DNA from: CAZJDM01 sp964544765
Lineage (GTDB): Bacteria; Bdellovibrionota_B; Oligoflexia; CAYFLR01
Direction: 5' to 3'
Length of the DNA stretch: 35,425 nt
Assembly: GCA_964544765.1 (NCBI GenBank)
Contig: CAZJDM010000026.1
Location: 1 to 35,425, forward strand
Under the pieces are notes generated by a model. The model saw only the letters and a program-made list of their open reading frames with translations. It had not been told where the DNA came from and did no database searches. The position numbers and the translations under genes are program-made. The stretch's first letter is position 1. Each line of letters opens with the position of its first letter. Shown piece after piece: positions 1 to 9,700 of this stretch.

Positions 1-1
1 A

Positions 2-445
2 TTAACAATGTTCTAGCACCCGGATACCCCGCAGCTTGCTGCGGGGAGCGTCATTCAGATTGACTTTCTTTCGATAATCTAGTTCTTTATTGTATCGGGT
101 TAGCATTTCAAATAATGCTTCTTCCGGATCTACATCTCTTGGTAATAAATCAGCCTTGATTAGACCAGTTATAATTTTGCTGGAGACTTTGGGATTATGC
201 TGGACAAAAATTTCCAGTTTTTCTTCCTGGATGTCGATTGGATCGATGTTAGTTTTAAGAGGGGGGGAGTAACGATGGAAAATATTTTGCGAGGTTGGAT
301 CAAGTTTAGTAAATCGAGTAATTAAAGGTGATAGTATGGCCAGAAGGACAAAGAAAAAAATGATAACCAGACCAACAACTGCCATTTTATGTTCCATAAA
401 CTGGCTATAGATAATTTGGCGCATATTCTGAGTCGTTTGTTTCAT
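2..445 (-). pseudogene. oppC: Truncated OppC-like peptide ABC transporter permease
   Basis: This is the inner-membrane permease partner of the upstream OppB-like gene, and only the N-terminal part is present. The 147 residues begin with a cytoplasmic tail and one hydrophobic helix at about residues 22-43, followed by the start of a periplasmic segment. OppC/DppC proteins are normally about 300 residues with six helices and the EAA coupling loop, so the transport core is missing. The last 17 or so residues are encoded by a GC-rich palindromic repeat (positions 27-46) followed by an in-frame TAA at 2-4. The start ATG is at 443-445, 21 nt after the oppB stop, with a weak purine-rich ribosome site. 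The rest of the gene may lie to the left of the window, interrupted by the repeat, or may be lost. The permease identity is likely from context; the truncation is seen directly. Confidence 0.7.
27..46. repeat. GC-rich palindromic (REP-like) repeat inside oppC
   Basis: Two 9-base arms, 27-35 and 38-46, are perfect reverse complements around a 2-nt centre. The block is almost all G/C in a genome that is otherwise A/T-rich. It is read through by the oppC frame and translates on the minus strand as DAPRSKLRGI. It resembles the REP/BIME class of short palindromic elements, often spread by RAYT transposases. That class assignment is inference, and no second copy was found by eye in this window. Confidence 0.6.
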
Positions 446-466
446 CTTTCGCTCGTTTTTTGATTG

Positions 467-1438
467 TTATCGGTAGGAAATGCGTGGATCAGCAACTCCA
501 TATAAAATATCTGACAGCATATTCATTATTAGCACCATTCCTACCGAAATCATAAAAGCAACCATAGCAACGTTGAAGTCATTGCCAATTATCGAGTCAT
601 ATAAAAGTTTCCCTACTCCTTGATAAGCAAAAACAGTTTCAGTAATAATCGATCCTGAAAATAAAGATGACATACTTAAAGCAATAATGGTGATTAAAGG
701 CAGCAGAGCGTTGCGGAAACCGTGGTTAAATATAACTCTAATCCTAGAAATTCCTTTGGCTCTGGCTGTACGGATAAAATCATTTCTCATGGCTTCCATC
801 ATACTGCTACGAGTATGACGCACGAAAATGCCTAGTTGCAGTGATGTAAGAGAAAGAGTGGGTAGAATTAAAAATCTTATCCGATCAAATATAAAAGGTA
901 AGCCTGACATATTAGTGTCATCAATCGATTCGGTACCTCCAGCCGGGAACCAGGGAATCCAAACCGCAAATACCATGATTAGTATTATGGCTAACCAAAA
1001 AGAGGGCATGGAAATTAAACTATAGGATAAGAAATTAGCAAAATAATCAAATAATGATCCCGGTCGGAGTGCAGCAATCACTCCGATAATGATTCCTAAA
1101 ATGATCGCAAGGATCAAGGCGCTAATGGATAATATAAATGTATTAATTAAACGAGGTCCGATTAGTTCAGTCACTGGTACACGATAGGTACGAGAATAGC
1201 CCAAATCTCCTTGAAAAACGTTTTTTAACCAATTCGAATAACGTACACTTATGGGTAAGTCTAGACCATATAATTTTCTTAACTTTTCCACATCGGCAGG
1301 AGTGACTTTAGGATCCGAGGCTATCATAATATCAACTGGATCTCCCGGCATTAAAGACATAGTATAAAAACATAAAAAGGATAGTAACCCTAGTACAATT
1401 ACTGATTGAAAAAGTCTTTTTAAAATATAGTTAACCAT
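467..1438 (-). CDS. oppB: OppB/DppB-like peptide ABC transporter permease
   Basis: Inner-membrane permease of 323 aa, the normal length for OppB/DppB. An N-terminal helix (about residues 10-30) is followed by the family's periplasmic stretch containing MPGDPV and KLYGLDLP. After it come about five more helices and the cytoplasmic coupling loop, with TRSSMMEAMRNDFIRTARAKG at about residues 210-230, which docks on the ATPases. The C-terminus, DILYGVADPRISY, is typical. It lies 31 nt after the substrate-binding protein gene and 21 nt before oppC in one operon. With OppC it would form the channel that moves peptides into the cytoplasm. Whether the system works is doubtful because the adjacent oppC is broken. 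Confidence 0.93.
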   Translation of the reverse strand: MVNYILKRLFQSVIVLGLLSFLCFYTMSLMPGDPVDIMIASDPKVTPADVEKLRKLYGLDLPISVRYSNWLKNVFQGDLGYSRTYRVPVTELIGPRLINTFILSISALILAIILGIIIGVIAALRPGSLFDYFANFLSYSLISMPSFWLAIILIMVFAVWIPWFPAGGTESIDDTNMSGLPFIFDRIRFLILPTLSLTSLQLGIFVRHTRSSMMEAMRNDFIRTARAKGISRIRVIFNHGFRNALLPLITIIALSMSSLFSGSIITETVFAYQGVGKLLYDSIIGNDFNVAMVAFMISVGMVLIMNMLSDILYGVADPRISYR

Positions 1439-1469
1439 TTTTTTTCATATCCTTTTTTTACTCAGATCT

Positions 1470-3239
1470 TTATTTTTTATGCTCAGCCTTAATATTGGAT
1501 TTTGATTTTTGATTTGGTTTTAATTTTGATTTTGATTTTGCTGTTACTAAATACCATTTTTCCGCGTGATTGGAAGCATCATGATAAGTTCCTGGTAAGC
1601 GGTATCCTCTCATATTTTGAGGCGTAACAGATATATCAGCTTTGAAATATAGGGGAATGGTAGGGACATCTTCGGTATAATGTTTAGCAATTTTATGGAT
1701 AATTTCGATTCTTTTTTGAGGATCAAATTCCTGGTCCAAATCCTCGGTTAGTTGATCTACTTTTTTATTTACATATGATGCCCAGTTGGAACCCACATAG
1801 TTATTTTCTTTGGTAGGGATATTTTTACTGTGTAACATATATTTAGGAGAGGTTTCAGGAGAGTTGATCCAAGAAAAAAGCGCCATTCCTGTATGTTCAC
1901 CCCTTTTTAAAGTTTGACCAAACATAACTCGCGCTGGCTGATTTTTAATTTCAATTTGTAGACCTACCTTGCGCCATTGTTCTTTTAGGTAAGATTGCAC
2001 TAATTCTCTGGTTTTATTACCGGCGGTTGTCAAGAAGGTAACCTTAAATCTTTTGCCATCTTTATATCTAAATCTGTCTTTTCTTAATTTCCACCCAGCT
2101 TTTTCTAATAGTTTTTTGGCTTCTCTACGGGAATAGGGGTACAAAGTTACTTTTTTAGGGTTGTCTGTGAACCACGGTTCTGTGGGTGATAGAAAATGAA
2201 TAGCTTTAGGTTGTTTGCCGTAAAATATAGCTTGAGATAATTTATCTCGATCAATAGCATATACCAAGGCTTTTCGAACATTTACGTTTTGAAATAATTT
2301 ATTTTTCATTTGTAGATCAATATGTTCATAGTTGAACCCTGGTTTAAAGTTTACTTTAAATGGAAGTTTTTCTTTTTTAACTTTCTTTTCGAAAGCTACA
2401 GCTTGGTCCAGTTCCAGACCCATGATAGTGATCATATCTATATTACCGGATAGTAGGTTGGCTTCTATAGTATTGTTATTAGATATTACTTTTAAGATAA
2501 TTTTTTTAATTTTAGGTTTTTTTCCAAAAAAGTATTTATTAGGGACCACAGTGACATGACTTCCTAACTTGACATCAGTTATACGATATGGTCCAGAGTA
2601 GAGACCAGGAGTAGCTGGTTTAACGGTAAATAAAGAGTGTTTTAAATATCCATCGTTTTGATTCTTGTATTTGTTAAAAATGGATTCTTCTATGTGTTTG
2701 GGTAGAAAATAAAAACCGCTCATATCGTAGTAGTCCCAAATTGGTTTTTTATGAATTACCGTGAATTTTTTGGGATTCTTGGGATCGACAATAATCTTTT
2801 CAATTTGCTCATATCCTGATCTGCCAGGTACTGATACTGTTTTGGTCATGGCTACTTTCCAGGTAAAGGCTATATCGTGACCGGTTATAGGATGTCCGTC
2901 ACCCCATTTAGCATTAGCCTTAATTTCCCAATTTACCTTTAATTTTCTCTTTTTTCCTTTTCCAATAAATGCAACTTGACCGTTTTTAAAAGATGGTATT
3001 TGGGTGGCTAGTTGGGCTTCCCATTGCAGGTCAGGATTAAGGACGGTTAAGGCTCGTCCAATCAAATGGTGAATATAGGTAGAAAATCTCATGTGCATCG
3101 CAATGGGATTTAGGTTAGCAAATTCTTGAGCAATACCAATTCTTAAAACCTTATTGCTGGGTAGTGGTTTTGAGGCGTATAGATTGGTAAAATAAAAGTT
3201 AGCTAAGATTAATAAAAAGATTTTGATTTTTCGTGCCAT
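1470..3239 (-). CDS. oppA: Peptide ABC transporter substrate-binding protein (SBP_bac_5 family)
   Basis: Periplasmic solute receptor of 589 aa in the extracellular solute-binding family 5. It has a signal peptide (MARKIKIFLLILANFYFTNLYA). The mature protein shows family hallmarks: a WGDGHPITGHDIAFTWK block, a YSGPYRI segment, VRKALVYAIDRDKL, and a C-terminal VPTIPLYF stretch. The ATG at 3237-3239 is chosen because AGGAG lies about 7 nt upstream and a good signal peptide follows. The longer in-frame start at 3335 would overlap the oppF end and put 32 charged residues before the signal. The C-terminus is a Lys/Ser-rich tail encoded by a repetitive TTTTGATTTTGATT-like tract near 1500-1540. It should deliver peptides to the OppB/OppC channel; the exact substrate cannot be read. 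Confidence 0.92.
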   Translation of the reverse strand: MARKIKIFLLILANFYFTNLYASKPLPSNKVLRIGIAQEFANLNPIAMHMRFSTYIHHLIGRALTVLNPDLQWEAQLATQIPSFKNGQVAFIGKGKKRKLKVNWEIKANAKWGDGHPITGHDIAFTWKVAMTKTVSVPGRSGYEQIEKIIVDPKNPKKFTVIHKKPIWDYYDMSGFYFLPKHIEESIFNKYKNQNDGYLKHSLFTVKPATPGLYSGPYRITDVKLGSHVTVVPNKYFFGKKPKIKKIILKVISNNNTIEANLLSGNIDMITIMGLELDQAVAFEKKVKKEKLPFKVNFKPGFNYEHIDLQMKNKLFQNVNVRKALVYAIDRDKLSQAIFYGKQPKAIHFLSPTEPWFTDNPKKVTLYPYSRREAKKLLEKAGWKLRKDRFRYKDGKRFKVTFLTTAGNKTRELVQSYLKEQWRKVGLQIEIKNQPARVMFGQTLKRGEHTGMALFSWINSPETSPKYMLHSKNIPTKENNYVGSNWASYVNKKVDQLTEDLDQEFDPQKRIEIIHKIAKHYTEDVPTIPLYFKADISVTPQNMRGYRLPGTYHDASNHAEKWYLVTAKSKSKLKPNQKSKSNIKAEHKK

Positions 3240-3258
3240 GATATTTCTCCTATAATTA

Positions 3259-4269
3259 TTAATCATAAAGCCAGCAAGCGACTTTGTGTTCTTGATTATT
3301 CTCTTGTTGCTGTTCCTTATTTTTATTATGACCATATTTATGGTCGATTAAGTTAGGAGATTCTTTTTTACAAATATCTTTAACATGACTACAACGAGGA
3401 TGAAAACTACATCCAGTGGGGGGATTAAGCGGACTGGGAACTTCTCCTTTTAAAATTTTCCTGCCTTTAGTTTTGCCTTTTCCTAAATGGGGTATTGATT
3501 CCATAAGAGCTTGAGTATAGGGATGATAAGGATGGTCAAATAGAGATTGTCGATTGGCAATTTCCACTATCTGACCAAGATACATAACGGCAACAGTATC
3601 ACACATGTATTCTATTACCGAAAGATCGTGAGAAATAAATAGATAACTAAGATTGTTTTTGTTTTGTAAATCTTTCATCAGATTTAGGATTTGGGCCTGG
3701 ATTGAAACATCCAAAGCGCTAACGGGTTCATCGGCAATTATAAGTTTGGGTTCTAAAATAGTTGCTCGAGCTACTGCGATTCTTTGCCTTTGCCCTCCAG
3801 AAAACTCGTGAGGATATCGGTTTAAATGAAACGGATTCAGGCCGACAGTATCCATAATTGCTCGGATTTTTTCTTGTCTTTGGCTTGGTGTTCCTATTTT
3901 ATGAACTTTTAAGGGTTGTTCTAGAATATGAGCGATGGTACGGCGAGGATCCAGCGAATCATACGGATCTTGAAATATCATCTGAATATCTTGTCTTTTA
4001 TCTCTTAATGATTTAGCTGATAATTTACTAAAATCTACACCATCAAAGATGATTTGCCCAGATGTTGGATTATATAGTCGTATTAAGGTTCTGCCTAGAG
4101 TCGATTTGCCACAACCACTTTCACCCACTAATCCAAGGCTTTCGTTGGCTTTTAGTTGAAGAGAAACATCATTAACAGCTTTTATGTCACCAATGTGTTT
4201 TTGCAATAAACCGTGTCGAACCGGAAAAAATTTTTTAATATTATGGACTTGTAATAATAGCTGACTCAA
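3259..4269 (-). CDS. oppF: OppF/DppF-like peptide ABC transporter ATPase
   Basis: Cytoplasmic ATPase of 336 aa that powers peptide import together with OppD. Walker A is GESGCGKST at residues 49-57. The ABC signature FSGGQRQR is at about 156, followed by Walker B LIIADEP, the D-loop SALD and the switch His in FISHD. The C-terminal oligopeptide extension carries the PSPLNPPTGCSFHPRC block with spaced cysteines typical of Opp/Dpp ATPases. It starts 4 nt after the oppD stop and ends 19 nt before the substrate-binding protein start, so it is clearly in the same operon. The tail after the Cys block is Asn/Gln/Lys-rich. All catalytic motifs are intact. Confidence 0.93.
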   Translation of the reverse strand: MSQLLLQVHNIKKFFPVRHGLLQKHIGDIKAVNDVSLQLKANESLGLVGESGCGKSTLGRTLIRLYNPTSGQIIFDGVDFSKLSAKSLRDKRQDIQMIFQDPYDSLDPRRTIAHILEQPLKVHKIGTPSQRQEKIRAIMDTVGLNPFHLNRYPHEFSGGQRQRIAVARATILEPKLIIADEPVSALDVSIQAQILNLMKDLQNKNNLSYLFISHDLSVIEYMCDTVAVMYLGQIVEIANRQSLFDHPYHPYTQALMESIPHLGKGKTKGRKILKGEVPSPLNPPTGCSFHPRCSHVKDICKKESPNLIDHKYGHNKNKEQQQENNQEHKVACWLYD

Positions 4270-4273
4270 ATTT

Positions 4274-5269
4274 TTAACCTTCCTCTAAAAAACAAGCTGA
4301 ATGATGAGTTGGCGATATGGTTTTGAGTTCGGGCTTTTTTTTATGGCAAATTGGTCTTACGTGGGGGCAGCGGTTTAAAAAGTTACATCCTGAGGGCAAC
4401 TCTAATGGAGATGGAACACTTCCTTCGATAGTAGGCAGCCGGCTAACTCTGGCTCGGAATTTAGGTACCGAATTTAGTAAGGCTTGGGTGTACGGATGCC
4501 TAGGATTATTGAGTATAGTTTCGGTATCAGCTAATTCACATGCCCTACCAGCATACATGACCAATACTTGATCGGCTAATTCAGATATTACTCCTAGGTC
4601 ATGAGTGATGAATTGAACGGACATATTTAATTTTTGCTGCATGCATTGAATTAAATCCAAAATTTGAGCCTGAACGGTAACATCTAGGGCGGTAGTTGGC
4701 TCATCGGCAATTAGAAATTCGGGATTACAAGATAGGGCCATGGCAATCATAGCTCGTTGTCTCATACCTCCGGATAATTGATGGGGGTAGTTATGGTACC
4801 GTATCTCTGGAGAGGAAATACCTACTTGTGTGAGCATATGAATGGCATGATCTTTGGTGTCTGTTTTGTTTAACTCGAGGTGTTTTTTGATTTGCTCATC
4901 CATTTGGTGACCAATAGTAAGAACAGGGTTTAGGGCGGTCATTGGTTCTTGAAAGATCATAGCTATTTTATTACCCCGTATATCCTGTATATCTTTTTCC
5001 GGGATTAATAAGATATCATCTTTTCCTAAGAAAGCTTGTCCCGCGGTAACTTTGCCGGGGTGGTCCAGTAGTCGCATTATTGAGTAGGCGGTAACGGACT
5101 TACCACAGCCACTTTCACCTACAATACCTAAGATCTTACCTTTGTTTATACTGTATGATAGATTATCAACAGCTTTTATATTGCCGAGCTTTGTAAAAAA
5201 AGTTGTTTCAAGCCCTTTTATGGTTAAATGAGGTTGATTATCCAGATTTGCTAAAGAAGATTGATTCAA
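4274..5269 (-). CDS. oppD: OppD/DppD-like peptide ABC transporter ATPase, first gene of the operon
   Basis: Cytoplasmic ATPase of 331 aa, partner of OppF. Walker A is GESGCGKSV at residues 51-59. The signature LSGGMRQRAMIAMAL is at about 161, followed by Walker B FLIADEP and TTALDVTVQAQIL. The C-terminal Cys-containing oligopeptide domain has SPLELPSGCNFLNRCP. It is the promoter-proximal gene of the opp operon. The gap to the upstream dsbA-like gene is only 89 nt and shows no strong promoter or terminator, so read-through from 6057 is possible. Confidence 0.93.
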   Translation of the reverse strand: MNQSSLANLDNQPHLTIKGLETTFFTKLGNIKAVDNLSYSINKGKILGIVGESGCGKSVTAYSIMRLLDHPGKVTAGQAFLGKDDILLIPEKDIQDIRGNKIAMIFQEPMTALNPVLTIGHQMDEQIKKHLELNKTDTKDHAIHMLTQVGISSPEIRYHNYPHQLSGGMRQRAMIAMALSCNPEFLIADEPTTALDVTVQAQILDLIQCMQQKLNMSVQFITHDLGVISELADQVLVMYAGRACELADTETILNNPRHPYTQALLNSVPKFRARVSRLPTIEGSVPSPLELPSGCNFLNRCPHVRPICHKKKPELKTISPTHHSACFLEEG

Positions 5270-5358
5270 TGGTATTACTCCAGATTGCTAGCATTAACTT
5301 TTTTGTTTAAAAATGCTAAACACTGAGAGCCCGCTTTTACCATAATAAATATAAAAGG

Positions 5359-6057
5359 TCAAAAATCTTGATTTTGGTTTAGAATACGTTCAATAGTGGC
5401 TACAGAAATGCCATTTGGACTATAATATCCATTAATAAAGAAGGAAGGGGTTCCTCGTACACCTAATCTTTGGCCTAAGTCTTTGTCTTTTTTGACCTTT
5501 TCTTTACAATAAGATTGATCTAGGCAGTCAGATAGTTGTTGGGTATTCAAAGAAAGATGTTCAGCGTATTGGAAAAGGTTTTTATTAGTTAATGAGTGTT
5601 GATTAGTTAAAATAGCCTGATGCATTGGCCAGAATCTTTCTTGTTCATGGGCGCAGCAGGCAAATTCAGCTGCTCTTTTTGAGTATTGATGTCTATTAAG
5701 GGGAAAATGTTTGATAACTAATCTAATTCGTTTTCCATAAATCGGGTGTTGAAACAGGTTGTCGATCGATAAAACGGTTAACCGGCAATAAGGACATTGG
5801 TAATCCATAAATTCTACTATGGTAATATCGGCATCACTTTCTCCTTTTACCGGATCATCTTCTTCAATGGGAATTTTCTTACTAGAATTTACTAGTTCAT
5901 GATTATCTGATTCATTATCATATTGAGGGACGGGAGAAATATCCCCGCCCCTATCTTCATTTTCTAATTTGTCTTGTTTGCTATGAGAACAATTAGTATT
6001 AGTAAAAGATAAGATTAATAACAGAAAGAAGATTGTTTTTTTTAGATTAATCAGCAA
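5359..6057 (-). CDS. DsbA-like thioredoxin-fold lipoprotein
   Basis: Periplasmic thiol-disulfide oxidoreductase of the DsbA/Thioredoxin_4 type, 232 aa. The N-terminus is a hydrophobic signal ending at Cys23 (SFTNTNC), probably lipidated although the -1 Asn is unusual. A low-complexity acidic linker runs to about residue 70. The thioredoxin fold follows with the active site CPYC at residues 88-91 (context FMDYQCPYCRLT). The cis-proline loop is RGTPSFFING, with Pro204. The inserted helical part contains a second CC pair (FACCAHEQERFW), as in many bacterial DsbA-like proteins. It would oxidise or isomerise disulfides of exported proteins, and the Cys-rich lipoprotein at 6800 is a plausible client (inference). 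Confidence 0.88.
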   Translation of the reverse strand: MLINLKKTIFFLLLILSFTNTNCSHSKQDKLENEDRGGDISPVPQYDNESDNHELVNSSKKIPIEEDDPVKGESDADITIVEFMDYQCPYCRLTVLSIDNLFQHPIYGKRIRLVIKHFPLNRHQYSKRAAEFACCAHEQERFWPMHQAILTNQHSLTNKNLFQYAEHLSLNTQQLSDCLDQSYCKEKVKKDKDLGQRLGVRGTPSFFINGYYSPNGISVATIERILNQNQDF

Positions 6058-6097
6058 AGATTCTCCTGGTCAACTGATGTTTGAACCCATAATAATT

Positions 6098-6150
<53 letters not shown>

Positions 6151-6152
6151 AT

Positions 6153-6167
6153 ACAGTGTTTTACTGT
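6153..6167 (-). other. Small hairpin overlapping the stop codon of the 6161 gene
   Basis: ACAGT and ACTGT, five bases each, flank a 5-nt loop, and the TAA stop lies within the structure. There is no T-tract, so it is not a convincing intrinsic terminator. It directly abuts the heptamer array. Confidence 0.3.
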
Positions 6168-6481
6168 GTGTCATCTTCAGAATCCGGCTTTTCTTTTAAT
6201 GCTTTTACTTCTTTTTCTAGCAAATTAATTTTTTCTTGCATCTTCTTAAGAATTATCAAGAGACTATGTGCGTCAGGTACCTCTACATCAAAAATAGGTG
6301 ACCAAGTGCACACGTATCCGTTAATTCCTGAGTCAAAATCATTAACATAAGACCAGAAATCACATGGTTTAAATCTATGATAGGTAAGTGTATCTCTGTC
6401 ATCATTGTTGACAGTTGTTTGTAGGGCCCATAAAGCGTTGGTAATGAATAGAAAGCTGAGAATAAGTACTAATTTTTTCAT
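6161..6481 (-). CDS. Small secreted protein of unknown function with C-terminal coiled coil
   Basis: A 106-aa protein that I do not recognise. It has a clear Sec signal peptide (MKKLVLILSFLFITNALWA). A short middle part follows with two cysteines (about residues 40 and 58) that could pair. A C-terminal heptad-like helix, LKKMQEKINLLEKEVKALKEK, is predicted to form a coiled coil and is followed by an acidic tail. The ATG at 6479-6481 has AGGAG about 6 nt upstream. The gene is transcribed away from the beta-propeller lipoprotein at 6800 across a shared promoter region. It could be a trimerising periplasmic or surface protein, but that is only a guess from the coiled coil. Confidence 0.75.
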   Translation of the reverse strand: MKKLVLILSFLFITNALWALQTTVNNDDRDTLTYHRFKPCDFWSYVNDFDSGINGYVCTWSPIFDVEVPDAHSLLIILKKMQEKINLLEKEVKALKEKPDSEDDTQ

Positions 6482-6799
6482 GATTTACTCCTTTAAATCA
6501 GTTGGTTAGTTTGCAAAAGGTTAGCATTTTCCAAAAAGGTTGTCATTAATTTATATTTTAGTTTAGAAAAAATGCTGGAGCTCATAATATTAATTGAGTA
6601 TACAAAATAAAATATAAAAAAAATAATGAAAAAAATAATAAAATATTATCAATAATATATCTAGCGAACGTATACAAAAAATTAAAAAAATGTTGATATC
6701 ATCCGATAGGTGAGGTATAATTTAAATAGTAGCGAATAAAGTTTTTCAAATTTGCTATTATAAAAAGGTAATGATTTCAAACAGAAATAGGAGGAACCT
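6482..6799. other. A/T-rich divergent intergenic region (318 nt)
   Basis: Non-coding spacer between two divergent genes. The middle (about 6600-6690) is almost pure A/T with poly-A runs, which could bend or act as an UP element. The plus-strand promoter at 6693-6721 lies immediately downstream of it. A 5' untranslated region of about 70 nt precedes the start at 6800. I did not find an equally good promoter for the minus-strand gene. Confidence 0.6.
6693..6721 (+). promoter_or_regulatory. Sigma-70-type promoter of the beta-propeller lipoprotein gene
   Basis: The -35 TTGATA (6693-6698) and the perfect -10 TATAAT (6716-6721) are separated by exactly 17 nt and preceded by an A/T-rich tract. Transcription should begin near 6728, leaving a leader of about 70 nt. 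It is the best promoter match noticed in the window. Confidence 0.8.
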
Positions 6800-9700
6800 A
6801 TGTTAAATGCAAGTTGTGATAATTATTGGAGTAATAAGCTAAAGCTTTTGTTTATTACCTTGTTAGTGTTTTTCCTGTCAGCGTGTGATAATTTTCCTTT
6901 TGATAAAAGCACTAAGGATATTGATGATGATCCGGATGATGGCCCAGGTTATACGGTCAAGCCAGGAGTTCCAATATCCAGCGATAATGTATCAAATCAA
7001 TTAAGACACCTATATTTTTCTTTGGTAGATCAGAAAGAAATTACCGAGGGATCACTGGTGTCAGTCGAAGAAATTAAAGAATTGGTTTTCGATCCTGTAG
7101 CTCCTATAAGTTGCGATGGATTCATGGATAATGAGAATTTTATTGAAACTAGCGAGAAATTAGGCGGCATTTCTTGGGGATTTAATGTTCAACACTTTCG
7201 TAATGAGAAATTACCTTATTTTTACGCTAAAAAGCCCGAAGATGAACGGATTTATAAATCTTATAATAAGTCCGGACCCGTTATGGCCGAATATTCTACT
7301 GATGAGATGGATTATTCCACTGATGCTGCCGCTGGAGCACCACCTCCCACCATTCAACGAGCTGATTTAATCGGACGTTATGGTGACTATATAATTTTCC
7401 TTTCTGAAATTTATGGTCTTTTTATGGTAAAAGTATTTGAAGAGGAAGATAAAAAGCCAGAAGTGTCCTGCTCAGTGCTAATTCCAGGTACTCCCAAGAA
7501 TTTTTATTTACATGAGGATAAATTAGTAATGATGACCAACGCTGGTGGTGATGCGCCTGATGCCGCTGTTATGGTTTTTTCCTTAGAAGGGATGAATATC
7601 AAATATATTGGCAGTCATGTTTTTTCTGACAGAGGGATTTTAGATAGTAGATTATTTAATGATACTTTGGCGGTATTAACTAAATATTATAAACCCTACA
7701 AGTATGTACCATATTATGGATCTCCTGTTGGTGTAGATTCTATTGAGAGAGGTGAAGCCGTAGATTCGCTGCCTGTTAGTAGTAGTTCTGTTAGACATAA
7801 CAGCAACGGTGAAAAGGAAATGAAACGTTCACATTTATCTGTTTTAAAGCTATCAGATGATGGAATTTCCTTTTTATTTGAAGATACTTTTATTGAGCAA
7901 AACCATTATGGCGATTGGAATCAAGAATGGAGCGAAGAAGATATAGGTAAAGTCGTGTCCAAATCGGTCAATGTTAATGATTTTCTGAGCGCTTCAGATC
8001 GTTATTTATTGTTAAGTCGCCAGACATATGATCGTGAGATCAAAGAAATTGAAACCTATCGAGGAACATATTCTGTTTGTACCAATAGAAAGGAAGAAGA
8101 GCGATCTTATGAAACTTGTTATCCAGTGTGGGAAGAACAAGTAAATCCTAATTATGATAGTAGTATCAATTGTTCTGAAGAGCAAGACGTTGAAACTTGT
8201 TTTACTCAACATGCTGATCAATTAGTAGAAAAAATATGGATCAAGAAAGAAACTAAATGTGAAACTAAAACTTATACTTACAATGTATGTACTGAATGGG
8301 GAAGTAAAGCTTACGTTAATAATTATCCCATCTTTACCACTAAAAACTATACTGATTTAATAGTATACCGCTTTGAAGATGATAATTTTATCCGATTGGA
8401 TGATGTGTCCGGTGAAGATCCAATAAGATTAAAAGGTATCGTAAAAGAACATAAAAGTTTTCAATTTCAAAAGGGGTATTTGTATACTGTCTCAACAACT
8501 GGGAACTCCTCTTGGTGGTCCATGGATGATGATCAATCTGAAACCAAGGTTCATTCCTTTAAAATAGCCGGCAATGCCTTTGTTCCAACTGGTACTGTAG
8601 AAGACTTAGGTTTAGGAGAGCAAGTTAGAGCTGTGTTGTTTAATCAAGATCAACTATATATCGTTACTTTTAGACAAACTGATCCTCTTTATACTATCGA
8701 TTTAAGTATTGCTCATCAACCAACACTATCTCATTCATTAAAGGTGCCAGGATATTCGACTCAACTAATTGCCCTGGGAGATCAACTTTTAGGGATAGGT
8801 CAAATTAATCCTTATGCCGATGAGGGTTGGATGTCTCATAGTAAGTTAAGTTTGTATGATATTTCGGATATTACAGATGTAACTGAACAACAAACTTTAA
8901 TTTTAGGTGAAAAATATAGTAGTTCATTTAATGGCGCTGATGGAGATGATCAAATCTTTCATTTTCAATCATCAGAGAAGAGATTATTTCTTGCTTATGA
9001 TGGATGGCCCCGATACGATGAAAAATCTTCAGGTGGTCAATGTCGAGCAAATTATGCCCTCAAAAATCGTCTTAGTATATCTAAAATGCAGTCTGATGGT
9101 ATTGAGTTAGAAGCTGATTTGATTGTGAGTGAGAGTATTATCCGTTCTCTTACTTATCAGGATAACAAGGCGATGTCTTTTGGTAATACTACTATTTATA
9201 ATTTAGAAGAAAGTCTGGAAGGACAGTGGAAATCAGAAAGTATTAGAGAATTGTATATTAATGATGGTGTTTACACGGATCCTTCTTTGGGTAATTTAGT
9301 AGTAGTAAAGCAGATCCGTAGATCAGGCTATGATATTTCTAAGATGCGATTTACTGTTGGGGTGAAAGAAGCGGTGATGAAAGGTGATGAACTTCATTAT
9401 GTAGACATACCATCAGAGTTGTTTAAGTGCTTTGGTAGCCCTCGAATTCGATTTTTGGATGACAATTTGTTAATAGTTTTTTCTAAACATAGTTGGGAAA
9501 ATGATGGTACTGGCACTTATAAAGAGTTGAAAAAACGACTTGCTTATAAAGTATCTGAGGAAGGATTTGCTCCATTGAGTGAAGAGCAAGCAATGATGCT
9601 GGAAACAGAAAAATATACCATTTGCTATTATGCTAACCCTAAAGAAAATGTAAATGTAGAGATTGATCAGGTTGAAGGTGGTTTTATAGATGAAAGCTTA

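Noticed and set aside
3240..3335. Upstream in-frame start of the substrate-binding protein
   Set aside because: It would overlap the end of oppF and put 32 charged residues before the signal peptide; AGGAG precedes the ATG at 3239.
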